From BOKV01 sp049289295 (GTDB taxonomy: Bacteria; Pseudomonadota; Alphaproteobacteria; Rhizobiales; Rhizobiaceae): 51,362 bases of DNA. The DNA lies in the NCBI GenBank assembly GCA_049289295.1, contig JBATLL010000071.1, positions 1 through 51,362 on the forward strand, read 5' to 3'. Shown here in pieces: positions 33,715-42,106 of this stretch. The translations under genes were made by a program, and so were the position numbers. The notes beneath the pieces are model-generated. The model had not been told where the DNA came from, searched no databases, and saw only the letters and a list, made by a program, of their open reading frames with translations. Position 1 is the stretch's first letter; each line of letters opens with the position of its first letter.

Positions 33715-34041
33715 TGGATCCTCCGGTAAGTCTTTAAATCGGATTGAGGCATACGTGCGCCCGATAAAATCCTATTTCATGCTCAAGGACCGAAATGTGC
33801 AAGATGACACTTCTCGATTTTGCCCACTATGATCCGACAACGGCACCCGCATCGGGAAATGGCGTGCATGGGGCGTGGCAGAGTTTGAAAAATCCGGGGA
33901 CATCATCAACCCGCTTCTTGCCGCAAATTTTGTAATCTGATGAAATTGTCCTACCCCCCGAATCAGTCGCAATTGGTGCCAATGTCGGGGTGTTTGCGTG
34001 TATTGATGAATAGGCGGTCAGCTTGTCATACGGGCGTGGAA
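33715..34041. other. Intergenic region upstream of the fibre cluster
   Basis: No convincing gene is seen in these 327 bases. It separates the divergent TMEM43 gene from the first fibre gene and should hold the promoter of the cluster. A GAATC (GANTC) site lies at 33960-33964, preceded by a CCCCCC run. I found no strong sigma-70 pair. Confidence 0.5.
33960..33964. promoter_or_regulatory. GANTC site upstream of first fibre gene
   Basis: GAATC lies 78 bases before the start of the first tip-like gene. A second GANTC lies upstream of the next gene. Cell-cycle methylation control is possible but unproven. Confidence 0.3.
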
Positions 34042-35652
34042 ATGGCGATGAGTGCCTTCGCAACCTATAGGGGAGAATTGCGCCTTTCCGCGTGGCCCTG
34101 TGCGAGGTCCAGAATTGCTGCAACTGCCGCCCTTGTGCTGGGAATTCTGGGCGCAGGCAATGCCGCGGCGCAGGTGGTGAATGGTGATTTCTCCTCAGGC
34201 GGCACAGGCTGGTCAACAACCATTCCCTCAAACAGCACGCTGAGTTTTGCCAGCGCCCGTCTCACGACCGTGAGCGATGACAATGGCGGAGCAAATTCAA
34301 GGACTTACGCGTCGCAGACGATAACCGTCTCGGACCCGGGATTCCTGACCTGGCTGCTGGTTTCCTACACATCGGTCGACAGGGATCTGGGTCCTTACGA
34401 CTATCCGATGGTGCTTCTCAACTCGACGTTCTACTGGATCACCACGGCAGGAGCGCTGACGACCACTGCGTCGGCCGGCATCGACAACGACAATACCGGT
34501 ATCACCAACGTCACAGCCAGGACGACGCTGACGGCAGGGACCTATCCGATCGGGGCAGGCGTGACTTCCAGCGATAGCGGTTTTGGTCCGGGAACGGCGG
34601 TGTGGGACAATATCGAGTTCCAGCAGCTCACGCAGTCACCATCCGCTCAGACAACGCCTGAAGACACGCCGCTTGTACTTTCTGGCGCGAACAAGCTGGC
34701 GGTTGCCACGAATTCCGGTGTTGCCACGCTTACCGTGACCGTCAGCGTGACAAATGGAATTCTCAATCTCGCTTCAACGACAGGCCTGACCATCACGGCA
34801 GGCGCGAACGGTAGCGCGTCGATGACCTTTACGGGTTCGGCCACCAACATCAACAATGCGCTCAACGGTATCACCTACGTTCCGACTACGAACTTCAACG
34901 GCTCTTCCGTGCTCACCTTTTCAGCGACTGCCGGAGCGCTGAGTGATACCGACACGATCAACATTACCGTCACGCCCGTGCCAGACTACATGTTCACGAT
35001 TGGCAAGGTCGCGAGCCTCGGCAATGTCAGCACGGTCGGAGCGACGATCAATTACACGATCACGGTTCAAAACACCGGCGACACCGCGATGACGGGCACG
35101 ACCATCACCGATGATCTGGTGCAGGGCGTGTCGAGTACCGGCATGCTGGTCAGCGGCCCCACTGGAGATGGCGCGCCGGTTGGCGTGTTCGGTGTTGGTG
35201 AAACATGGGTGTACACGACGGCTTATGCCGTCACACAGGCCAACCTCGACAATGGGGCCAACCTCGTCAACACGGCTACCTTCGACACGGCGGAAATGTC
35301 ACCGGCATCAGCGTCCGCGACCACGACGATAACGCAGTCCCCCTCGATGTCGATTGCCAAGACGGCTGACGATACGACGGATGTCATTGTTGGCCAAACT
35401 GTCACCTACACCTATGTCGTGACGAACACGGGAAACATCACGATCGATTCAGTGGCAGTCAACGACGTGCATCCGGGCTCAGGACCAGATCCGGTGCCAG
35501 CAAACGAAACGCTCAGCGGCGATGTGGCGCCCCTTGGTGATTCAACGGATGCAACCGGAAATAACGGCGTCTGGTCGACACTTTCACCCGGGGATGCTGT
35601 AACCTTCACGGGAACCTATGTCGTGACACAATCCGACGTAGACACATTCTGA
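34042..35652 (+). CDS. Secreted adhesin-like protein with truncated C-terminal DUF11/DUF7507-type domain (candidate fibre tip 1)
   Basis: This 536-residue protein has a signal peptide ending near AAA43-Q44. Residues about 45-197 form a carbohydrate-binding-like beta domain ('VVNGDFSSGGTGWSTTIP' to 'AVWDNIEFQQL'). Residues about 198-310 resemble a cadherin-like/VCBS repeat. Two DUF11/DUF7507-like repeats follow (about 312-432 and 433-536). The first repeat continues normally across its junction ('AVTQANLDNGANLVNTATF'). The last ends abruptly at 'TGTYVVTQSDVDTF', so its final strand is missing. Unlike the genes at 37534-42107, there is no N-terminal 'NTxT' strand. I infer a two-part tip adhesin that accepts a strand from the next subunit. 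The start is uncertain within six bases (34042 or 34048). Confidence 0.85.
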   Translation: MAMSAFATYRGELRLSAWPCARSRIAATAALVLGILGAGNAAAQVVNGDFSSGGTGWSTTIPSNSTLSFASARLTTVSDDNGGANSRTYASQTITVSDPGFLTWLLVSYTSVDRDLGPYDYPMVLLNSTFYWITTAGALTTTASAGIDNDNTGITNVTARTTLTAGTYPIGAGVTSSDSGFGPGTAVWDNIEFQQLTQSPSAQTTPEDTPLVLSGANKLAVATNSGVATLTVTVSVTNGILNLASTTGLTITAGANGSASMTFTGSATNINNALNGITYVPTTNFNGSSVLTFSATAGALSDTDTINITVTPVPDYMFTIGKVASLGNVSTVGATINYTITVQNTGDTAMTGTTITDDLVQGVSSTGMLVSGPTGDGAPVGVFGVGETWVYTTAYAVTQANLDNGANLVNTATFDTAEMSPASASATTTITQSPSMSIAKTADDTTDVIVGQTVTYTYVVTNTGNITIDSVAVNDVHPGSGPDPVPANETLSGDVAPLGDSTDATGNNGVWSTLSPGDAVTFTGTYVVTQSDVDTF

Positions 35653-35841
35653 TCCAAGGCTACAACCCTGAGTTTAAAGTCGAGACTGGTCATTGCCGGA
35701 GCCGAATGGCTGTCAAAATGGTTTCAAATCAGTGATTTGCCTGCTTGTTGCGTCGCCAGAGCGAAGGAAAGAAAACGTTTGAAAAGCTGTTCTTTTTCAT
35801 TTGCTTAGGGGCGCGGCGCGCCGTTTCAAATGCTAAAATCC

Positions 35842-35846
35842 GATTC
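35842..35846. promoter_or_regulatory. GANTC site upstream of second fibre gene
   Basis: GATTC lies 24 bases before the start codon of the second tip-like gene, within a 217-base gap that suggests a separate promoter. The gap is AT-rich and has a GCGCGGCGCGCC stretch at 35811-35822. Confidence 0.3.
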
Positions 35847-35869
35847 GGGTATTGAACGAGTCGGGGCGT

Positions 35870-37534
35870 ATGGCAGCGGGCAAGTACGAGGCCAGAATCG
35901 GTGCAAGTCATCAAAAAATGGCGGGTGGGGGCAAAAAGTCCATTTCCGCCAATGGCTTGGCTCGCGCTTTTTTCCAGCTAACCTTCCAACTCCTGGTGCT
36001 CGCGGTCATCCTCGCGGGATTTACTACGCGCGCGCACGCGGGAGACAATTTTCCGGGAACAACCATTACCGGCAGCTCTGGCAGCCTGACGGGATCAACC
36101 ACGGGTGCAACCGGCGAGGCTGGTGAGCCGACAACCTATGGTGGCGGATCGCTCAACACGATGTGGTATTCGTGGACAGCGCCGTCGGTCGGTGTGTTCA
36201 TCGTGGAGACCTGTAGCGCAACGCAGACGAATTTCGACACGACGCTGAAGACCTACACAGGTGCTGCGGTGAATTCCCTCAGCGTTGTGGACCAGAACGA
36301 TGATGCCTGTGCGCATACCGGCGGATCGCTCGCCAGCCGGAACACGTTTGTCACCGCGTCGGGTACGACCTACCGCATCCAGGTCGACGGATACGGGTCC
36401 AACACCGGCAATTTCCTGCTGAGCTGGACGTTCACGCCAGGCAGCGGACCACCTCCGGGGGATGACTTTCCGGGGATCACGCTTTCAGGTGCTTCCGGTA
36501 GTGTGACCGGTGTAAACATTCTTGCGACAGGGCAGGCCGGTGAGCCGACAACCTTTGGCGGCGGGTCGCTCAACACGATCTGGTATTCCTGGACAGCGCC
36601 CTTCACCGGCACGGCAACCTTCGAGACATGCAGTGTCACGCAAACGGATTTCGATACGACGCTGAAAGCCTATACCGGTGCAGTGATCACGGGGCTGACG
36701 GTCACGGCACAGAACGATGATGCCTGCACGGGCGGCGCTGGCGGCACTGCCAGCCGCGTGACCTTTACCGCCACAAGTGGCGTCACCTATCGCATCCAGG
36801 TCGATGGCTACGGCTCCAACTCGGGTAATTTCCTGCTGACCTGGAGCCTGGTTGTCACGGGACCTGCCGCGGCAGTCACCAAGAGCGCCAGCCTCGCAAC
36901 AATTTCCGCGCCGGGGTCCATCACCTTCACGATCACGGTGCAGAATATCGGCACGATCCAGCTTTCCTCGCCTTCCATGGCGGACGCGCTGACGCTTGGG
37001 GTTGCGCCGAGAACGCTGACGAGCGGGCCAACCTATGTTTCGGGGGACACGAACGGAAACGGCCAGATCGGGACCTCCGAGACCTGGACATGGACCGCGA
37101 GTTACACGGCGACCCAAAACGATATCGATACCGGCGGGAACTTCAACAACACCGCGACCTTCACCAGCACGCAGACCGGAGCGGTCGTTTCGAACACGAC
37201 AGTGATCAGCGTGGTGCAATCGCCATCGCTTGCCATCGTCAAGTCGGCCGATGACGCGACCGATGTCATAGCTGGCCAGGTGCTCACTTACACCTACGCG
37301 GTCGAAAACACCGGCAACATCACGATCGACAACGTATCGGTGGCCGACAGCCATCCCGGTTCAGGACCTGCACCGTCACCTTCCTCGGAAGCGCTCACGA
37401 CCGACAATGCGCCACTTGCCGACTCCACTGACGTGACCGCAAGCAATGGCGTCTGGTCGGTTCTTCGGCCAGGTGACACGGTGACCTTCACAGGTACCTA
37501 CACCGTAACCCAGTCAGATGTGGACAGCATGTGA
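35870..37534 (+). CDS. Secreted protein with two tandem PPC-like domains and truncated C-terminal DUF11/DUF7507-type domain (candidate fibre tip 2)
   Basis: The 554-residue product has a long n-region, a hydrophobic core at about 34-50 and cleavage near 'RAHA57'. Residues about 58-196 and 196-327 are a tandem duplication; each half has 'AGEPTTxGGGSLNTxWYSWT', 'FDTTLK.YTGA', 'QNDDAC' and 'YRIQVDGYGSN.GNFLL', resembling bacterial pre-peptidase C-terminal beta domains. Two DUF11/DUF7507-like repeats follow (328-447, 448-554). The first junction is intact ('TATQNDIDTGGNFNNTATF'), the second stops at 'TGTYTVTQSDVDSM'. It has no N-terminal donor-like strand. The last repeat is closely related to that of the gene before it. 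I infer an alternative or additional tip protein. Its stop overlaps the next start (TGATG). Confidence 0.85.
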   Translation: MAAGKYEARIGASHQKMAGGGKKSISANGLARAFFQLTFQLLVLAVILAGFTTRAHAGDNFPGTTITGSSGSLTGSTTGATGEAGEPTTYGGGSLNTMWYSWTAPSVGVFIVETCSATQTNFDTTLKTYTGAAVNSLSVVDQNDDACAHTGGSLASRNTFVTASGTTYRIQVDGYGSNTGNFLLSWTFTPGSGPPPGDDFPGITLSGASGSVTGVNILATGQAGEPTTFGGGSLNTIWYSWTAPFTGTATFETCSVTQTDFDTTLKAYTGAVITGLTVTAQNDDACTGGAGGTASRVTFTATSGVTYRIQVDGYGSNSGNFLLTWSLVVTGPAAAVTKSASLATISAPGSITFTITVQNIGTIQLSSPSMADALTLGVAPRTLTSGPTYVSGDTNGNGQIGTSETWTWTASYTATQNDIDTGGNFNNTATFTSTQTGAVVSNTTVISVVQSPSLAIVKSADDATDVIAGQVLTYTYAVENTGNITIDNVSVADSHPGSGPAPSPSSEALTTDNAPLADSTDVTASNGVWSVLRPGDTVTFTGTYTVTQSDVDSM

Positions 37535-38406
37535 TGGGTACTACGGGGACAATCATGCGCTGGAGAGGAAGGCTGGGCCTGGGTGCCCGGTTGCTGCTCG
37601 TGCCGCTCCTGCTGTCGTGTACTGTCCCTGCCGCACAGGCACAGATGGTCAACACAGCCACCGCCACAGGCACACCGCGCGGCGGCACGCTTGCGCCAGC
37701 GCAAGACACGGAAAGTGTCGATCTCGTCAACCGAGCGCCTGCGCTTACGGTCGCCAAATCGGCCAATGTTGCCTCGGTGAACAATCCCGGTGACGTGATC
37801 AATTACTCGGTTCTGGTGACCAATACCGGCAATACGACGCTGAGTGCGATTACCGTCACGGACACGCTGGTCACGCTTACCTGCCCGACGAGTGGCTCGA
37901 ACACGATTGCCACGCTGGCACCGGGCGCAGGCGAAACCTGTACTGCGAGCTACACGGTCACGGTAGCCGACTTCGATGGCAATGGCGGAGGTGACGGCGA
38001 TATCGACAATACCGCCAGCGCGACCGGTTCCGGAGCCGGTGGTTCGGGTCCCGCGAGCGACAGTGCAGCCGTGGCGGTCACGCTCAACCTCAACCCGTCC
38101 ATCGATCTGGTGAAGGCGGCTGACGATGACACGCTGGTCATTGCGGGGCAGCTGATCACCTACACCTACACGGTAACGAACAACGGCAACCAGACGATCA
38201 CCAACATCACGGTCAGTGATACGCACAAGGGGATACCAGGGGCGCTGGTACCGGTGTTCCAGTCCTTCACCATCAACAATGGCAACGGCATTGGCAGTTT
38301 CTCGACCAACAGCGGCAACACGATAACGGTCCTCTATCCGGGCGACCAGGCGACATACACGGCGACGTACACCGTCACCCAAGACGATGTGGATTTCCTG
38401 CAATGA
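37534..38406 (+). CDS. Secreted two-repeat DUF11/DUF7507-type subunit with N-terminal donor-like strand (fibre subunit 1)
   Basis: This 290-residue protein has a signal peptide ending near 'AAQA36'. The mature protein begins 'QMVNTATATGTPRGG', followed by '...TESVDLV'. That segment is the same as the internal junction later in the protein ('DGDIDNTASATGSGAGG', '...SAAVAVT'). One complete repeat (about 55-180) is followed by an incomplete one (about 185-290) that ends 'TATYTVTQDDVDFLQ'. So the protein begins with the strand that its own last repeat lacks. The Lys of the incomplete repeat (K194) and Asp in 'VSDTHK' (D229) are conserved in its neighbours. Start 37534 is coupled to the previous stop; 37555 with CGGGGAC upstream is an alternative. 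Confidence 0.88.
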   Translation: MGTTGTIMRWRGRLGLGARLLLVPLLLSCTVPAAQAQMVNTATATGTPRGGTLAPAQDTESVDLVNRAPALTVAKSANVASVNNPGDVINYSVLVTNTGNTTLSAITVTDTLVTLTCPTSGSNTIATLAPGAGETCTASYTVTVADFDGNGGGDGDIDNTASATGSGAGGSGPASDSAAVAVTLNLNPSIDLVKAADDDTLVIAGQLITYTYTVTNNGNQTITNITVSDTHKGIPGALVPVFQSFTINNGNGIGSFSTNSGNTITVLYPGDQATYTATYTVTQDDVDFLQ

Positions 38407-38788
38407 GGGGGGCGATGAACATACGTACATCCTGCCCTGGCAGGTTCCGCCATGCAGCCGTTCCATGCGGAGCGCGGGCTGTCGGCAATTCATTCGCAAA
38501 CCAGTTTCCATCGCTCACCGGCCCGCCCGGTCGACGATGGCCCGCCGCCGGACGCCTGAGGCGATGGCGAAAGCGGGCTTCCTGGCCGCCGGGTTACCGC
38601 GCGCGAGCAGGAACACAACAGCGAAAGCAACAGAATTCGGGACGAAGTCCATGAACGCAAGATCAGAAAACAGAAATCCAAATCAGCGCATCGGCGCCCA
38701 TCCGCAAGGAAACCGAAACATGAAATCCAACGCAGTCAACAACCATCAGTCCACAACCACAGCAGCTGGCATCGAGGGGGATACAGCC
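38407..38788. other. Gap before subunit 2; open reading frame but no supported gene
   Basis: These 382 bases follow the subunit 1 stop. The frame of the next gene stays open through the whole gap, back to an ATG at 38387. Other ATGs with Shine-Dalgarno-like sequence are at 38651 and 38720 (AAGGAAACC). The encoded leader is polar and Asn/Ser/Thr/Arg-rich and shows no domain. The part from 38720 resembles the leader before the gene at 41069. Confidence 0.4.
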
Positions 38789-39736
38789 ATGAACAACACA
38801 AGACTTCGTCGCCGGCCGTCGGCATTGCGCTACACACTGACTTCCGTGCTGGCGCTGGCTGTCGCGCTGGGATCATCCCTGCCGGCCTATGCAGCCATCA
38901 CGAACACTGGCTCGATTTCCGGTTCGACGCCTTCAGGTGGAACAGTCTCCGACACGTCCAGCGAGTCGGTCACCGTTGCCTCACCGGTGCGTTCCTTCAC
39001 GGTTGCCAAGTCGCTGGTTTCCATCAGCAGTGGATCGGGCAACGACGCCAGCAATCCTGATGGCGGCGATACGATCACCTACCAGTACGCGGTGGACAAT
39101 ACGGGCAACATCTCGATCACCGGCGCTTCGGTATCCATCACGGATCCCGGCCCGTCATTCATCGACAGTGGTTCGACACCGCATGCGGGGGCGAATTCGC
39201 TCAGCTCTATCGCCTATGTTTCGGGTGATACCGACACAGACAACAACATCGATCCGGACGAAACCTGGCTCTATCAGGCGACCTACTCGCTTGCTCAGGC
39301 TGATGTCGACTTTGCAGCAGGTGTAACCGACGGCGTGACAAACACGGTCACGACGGCAAGTGCTACCGCTGTCTCAGGTGGCGCGGCAACCTTCGATTCT
39401 GGTTCAAGCACGCTTACAGCCCTTGGCACCATCAACGAGAACGCGGTGGTCAATCTGACCAAGGTTGCGACGCGTAACGGCTCCACGGAAGATGACGGTT
39501 CCGGTACGCCATACGATCCAGGTGAAGACATCATCTACCTCTTCACGGTCGTCAACGAGGGCAACGTGACGCTGTCAAGCCTCACGGTCAGCGAAACGGC
39601 GTTCGTTGCACCATCGGGCGCATCCGCACCGAGCATCGTGTGCACGATTTCTGGAACTCCAAGCATTGCAACGCTGGCGCCAGGTGCAACGGAAACCTGT
39701 ACCGCAACCTACACGGTCCAGGAGGCCGACCTCTAA
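38789..39736 (+). CDS. Secreted two-repeat DUF11/DUF7507-type subunit (fibre subunit 2)
   Basis: This 315-residue protein has a signal peptide ('RRPSALRYTLTSVLALAVAL...AYA', cleavage near residue 35). The mature protein starts 'AITNTGSISGSTPSGGTVSD' and goes on to 'SVTV', the donor-like strand pair. One complete repeat contains the internal junction 'SLAQADVDFAAGVTDGVTNT'. The final repeat ends early at 'CTATYTVQEADL', one or two residues shorter than its neighbours. The conserved Lys is in 'VVNLTKVATRN' and the acidic residue is Glu in 'VSETAF'. The start at 38789 has GAGGGGG nine bases upstream; 38720 (MKSNAVNNHQ) is an alternative giving an extended signal n-region. Confidence 0.85.
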   Translation: MNNTRLRRRPSALRYTLTSVLALAVALGSSLPAYAAITNTGSISGSTPSGGTVSDTSSESVTVASPVRSFTVAKSLVSISSGSGNDASNPDGGDTITYQYAVDNTGNISITGASVSITDPGPSFIDSGSTPHAGANSLSSIAYVSGDTDTDNNIDPDETWLYQATYSLAQADVDFAAGVTDGVTNTVTTASATAVSGGAATFDSGSSTLTALGTINENAVVNLTKVATRNGSTEDDGSGTPYDPGEDIIYLFTVVNEGNVTLSSLTVSETAFVAPSGASAPSIVCTISGTPSIATLAPGATETCTATYTVQEADL

Positions 39737-39794
39737 GGAGCCTGAAAAACCAGCTGGCGTAGCGCGCGTTGTGCTGCGCCGGCGGGCTTGATTG

Positions 39795-40721
39795 ATGATG
39801 ACTGAAACGGCGAAACCCAGCAGGCGCTTCAACGCCAGCCGCTATCTGCAGACCGCTCGGCGCGGTGTGCTGGCGGCTGCGTTGGCGGCTGCCGGCGTGC
39901 ACGCCGATCAGGCATTCGCGATCATCACCAACACGGGACAGGTTTCCGGCTTCTCACCCGATGGGGGTGCGGTCACTTCTGCGCCATCGAGCGAAACCGT
40001 CTACACAGTGCCGCCGCAACTGCTGGTGAATGTGACGAAGAGCGGTGTTCTGAACGACAGCGACGGACGGCCTGGCCTGACCGCCGGTGACACGATCGAC
40101 TACACGGTAACAGTGGAAAATACCGGAAATGTCTCGTTGTCCGCGCTCAGCGTCGCCGATCCGCTCGTTACGCTGATCTATCAGTCGGGCGATGTTTCAA
40201 ACAGCTCGATACTCGATGTCGGAGAGACATGGACCTATACGGGGTCCTACCTGATAACGCAGAGCGACCTCGACACGAATGCGGGTGGGACAGGGCAGAT
40301 ATCCAACTCGGTCACAGTCAATGGTACCGGGCCTGGATCGACAGGCACAGCGAGCGGCAGCGCCAGTTTCGACTTCCCGATCACGCAAAATCCGTCGCTT
40401 TCGATCGTCAAGAGCGGCGTGCTCACGACAGATGGCGGGCAGCCCGGCAGAGCCGATCTTGGCGACGTGATCACCTATACCTACGCGGTCACCAACAATG
40501 GCAACGTGACCATCACCGGCATTGCAATCAGCGACGTCCATAGCGGGTCTGACCCGCTGACCACGCCACACAACGAGTTTGTGAGCGGCGATGTCGCGCC
40601 TCTATCGGATTCAACCGATGTGACAAGTGACGACGGGATCTGGAGTTCAATTGCCCCCGGGGACACGGTCACATTCACTACAACCTATACGACAACTCAA
40701 ACAGACGTGGACAACCAATGA
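39795..40721 (+). CDS. Secreted two-repeat DUF11/DUF7507-type subunit (fibre subunit 3)
   Basis: This 308-residue protein has a signal peptide ending near 'DQAFA42'. The mature N-terminus is 'IITNTGQVSGFSPDGG...SSETVYTV', the donor-like segment. A complete repeat with the internal junction 'LITQSDLDTNAGGTGQISNS' follows. The last repeat ('LSIVKSGVL' onward) ends at 'TTTYTTTQTDVDNQ'. The part 'TKSGVLNDSDGRPGLTAGD' is also found almost unchanged in the base protein at 42107, showing recent duplication. The RBS is weak and the start (39795 or 39798) is uncertain. The stop overlaps an ATG at 40718. Confidence 0.85.
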   Translation: MMTETAKPSRRFNASRYLQTARRGVLAAALAAAGVHADQAFAIITNTGQVSGFSPDGGAVTSAPSSETVYTVPPQLLVNVTKSGVLNDSDGRPGLTAGDTIDYTVTVENTGNVSLSALSVADPLVTLIYQSGDVSNSSILDVGETWTYTGSYLITQSDLDTNAGGTGQISNSVTVNGTGPGSTGTASGSASFDFPITQNPSLSIVKSGVLTTDGGQPGRADLGDVITYTYAVTNNGNVTITGIAISDVHSGSDPLTTPHNEFVSGDVAPLSDSTDVTSDDGIWSSIAPGDTVTFTTTYTTTQTDVDNQ

Positions 40722-41068
40722 CAAACAGGAACCTTCGGCACGAAAATTCATCTTCCGCAATCGCAAGCCAGATCGCGCAAACCACCGCGGGCTGTACGAG
40801 CGCTCTCACGAGCCAGCTCGCCAGTCCTGAAGATTTCAAGCGGACGCTCCGGCGAAACGCGCCGCATCTCAATGATCCACCGGGTTCGGACCTGTCGCGA
40901 CGAAGTTCGCGAACCTGGCCACTGGCCAGAACAGATGAAACCCACACGACAGAATCCAACCGGAAACGGACCAAAGAAATGAAAAACGAAACCGCAGGCA
41001 ACAACGCAGGAAACAGCATTTCAACAAGCGCAGGCGATCGATCCTCGCACTTCAGGGAGCCCACAGTC
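40722..41068. other. Gap before subunit 4; open reading frame but no supported gene
   Basis: The frame of the next gene is open across all 347 bases, back to an ATG at 40718 that overlaps the previous stop. The translated leader is polar and lacks a domain. A second in-frame ATG at 40979 follows GGAAACGGACC, similar in sequence to that before 38720. Either the region is an untranslated leader or the protein has a very long signal n-region. Confidence 0.4.
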
Positions 41069-42082
41069 ATGCAACACAAGAACGAACAATCGGGTGCGAT
41101 CGGTACCATCACGCGGGCGGCGCGCTTCGCTGGCGTTTCGGGGATTGCAATCCTGACCGGACTTTCCTTCGTCGCTCCGGCCTATGCGGACATTTCGAAC
41201 ACCGCGACGGTCAATGGTACCTTCGGTCTGGGCTCCGTGACGGCAACGTCGTCACAGGTCGACATTCCGGTTGCCACACCAGACCATAACCTTGACATCT
41301 CGAAGTCGGTCTTTGCTGTAGCGACCCAGAATCTGGGTACCAACGCTTCAGCGACCGATGGCGGCGATACGATCGTCTATCGGTTCACCGTTACCAATGC
41401 TGGCAACATCACCGAAACCAACATCGTCATCAACGAGTCCAACCCGACGTTCGACGGTGTGGCCGGTACCGGGTCCTTCACGTCCGGTCCGACGGAAGTT
41501 GCTGGCGGCTCCGGAACGGCGGCCAGCCTTGCTCCCGGACAGACGGTTGTCTTCGAGGCAACCTACACGCTCTCGAACGACGATGCGTATCGTGGTGCAG
41601 GCGCAGCTGATCCCGCCAACAGCGTCGTGAACAATGCGACCGCGGATTCGGATGACTTCACCATGCTGGTCGCGGAACAGGCTACCGCAACGACCGGAAT
41701 CATTCCGGTGGCAAGCCTGACTGTCGCCAAGAGCTACACATGGTCGGTGGACAATGGCACGGCCAGCGAAGCTGACGTGAACGATGTCGTGGCCTACGCA
41801 TACCAGGTCACCAACACCGGTAACGTTCCAGTTCAGAACATCTACATCACCGACGCACACGAAACGGGGGACGCGCACGCTTCCACGTTCGATTCAAGCG
41901 CGTTCCTTGGACCGCTTGGAACAGCAGTCGGGGACTGGGACATCGCGGTCACCACGCCTGCAACGTTCGGCAGCAATACGGATGATGGCGCAGACGGTAC
42001 CTACGAAACGCTTGGTATCGGCAGCGTGATCACCTTCACGTACTACCATCAGGTCACCCAGGCCGAATTCGACGCGCAGTAA
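41069..42082 (+). CDS. Secreted two-repeat DUF11/DUF7507-type subunit (fibre subunit 4)
   Basis: This 337-residue protein has a signal peptide ('TRAARFAGVSGIAILTGLSF...AYA', cleavage near residue 40). The mature N-terminus 'DISNTATVNGTFGLGS...SQVDIPV' is the donor-like segment. The first repeat has the internal junction '...DPANSVVNNATADSD'. The last begins 'ASLTVAKSYTW' and ends 'ITFTYYHQVTQAEFDAQ', the same cut point as its neighbours though more diverged. AGGGAG precedes the chosen ATG; 40979 is an alternative start. It is the last subunit before the base-like protein. Confidence 0.85.
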   Translation: MQHKNEQSGAIGTITRAARFAGVSGIAILTGLSFVAPAYADISNTATVNGTFGLGSVTATSSQVDIPVATPDHNLDISKSVFAVATQNLGTNASATDGGDTIVYRFTVTNAGNITETNIVINESNPTFDGVAGTGSFTSGPTEVAGGSGTAASLAPGQTVVFEATYTLSNDDAYRGAGAADPANSVVNNATADSDDFTMLVAEQATATTGIIPVASLTVAKSYTWSVDNGTASEADVNDVVAYAYQVTNTGNVPVQNIYITDAHETGDAHASTFDSSAFLGPLGTAVGDWDIAVTTPATFGSNTDDGADGTYETLGIGSVITFTYYHQVTQAEFDAQ

Positions 42083-42106
42083 ACGCAGGAAAGGTTCTGA
42101 CCTGAC

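Noticed and set aside
36055..36880. DNA-level repeat or mobile element in the second tip gene
   Set aside because: The repetition is a tandem protein-domain duplication inside one frame, without target-site duplications or transposase.
35465..37600. Possible reading of the fibre genes as one gene broken by frameshifts
   Set aside because: Each protein has its own signal peptide and usually its own ribosome binding site, and the cut point is the same in all six. This argues for separate genes rather than a broken giant.
38403..38654. 83-codon frame starting with an ATG that overlaps the subunit 1 stop
   Set aside because: Arg/Pro/Ala-rich translation with no domain and no conservation signal visible; it probably only reflects GC-rich non-coding sequence.
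37534..42082. Chaperone-usher or sortase-type pilus
   Set aside because: No PapD-like chaperone, PapC-like usher, sortase or LPXTG-type sorting signal was seen; only the strand logic is shared.
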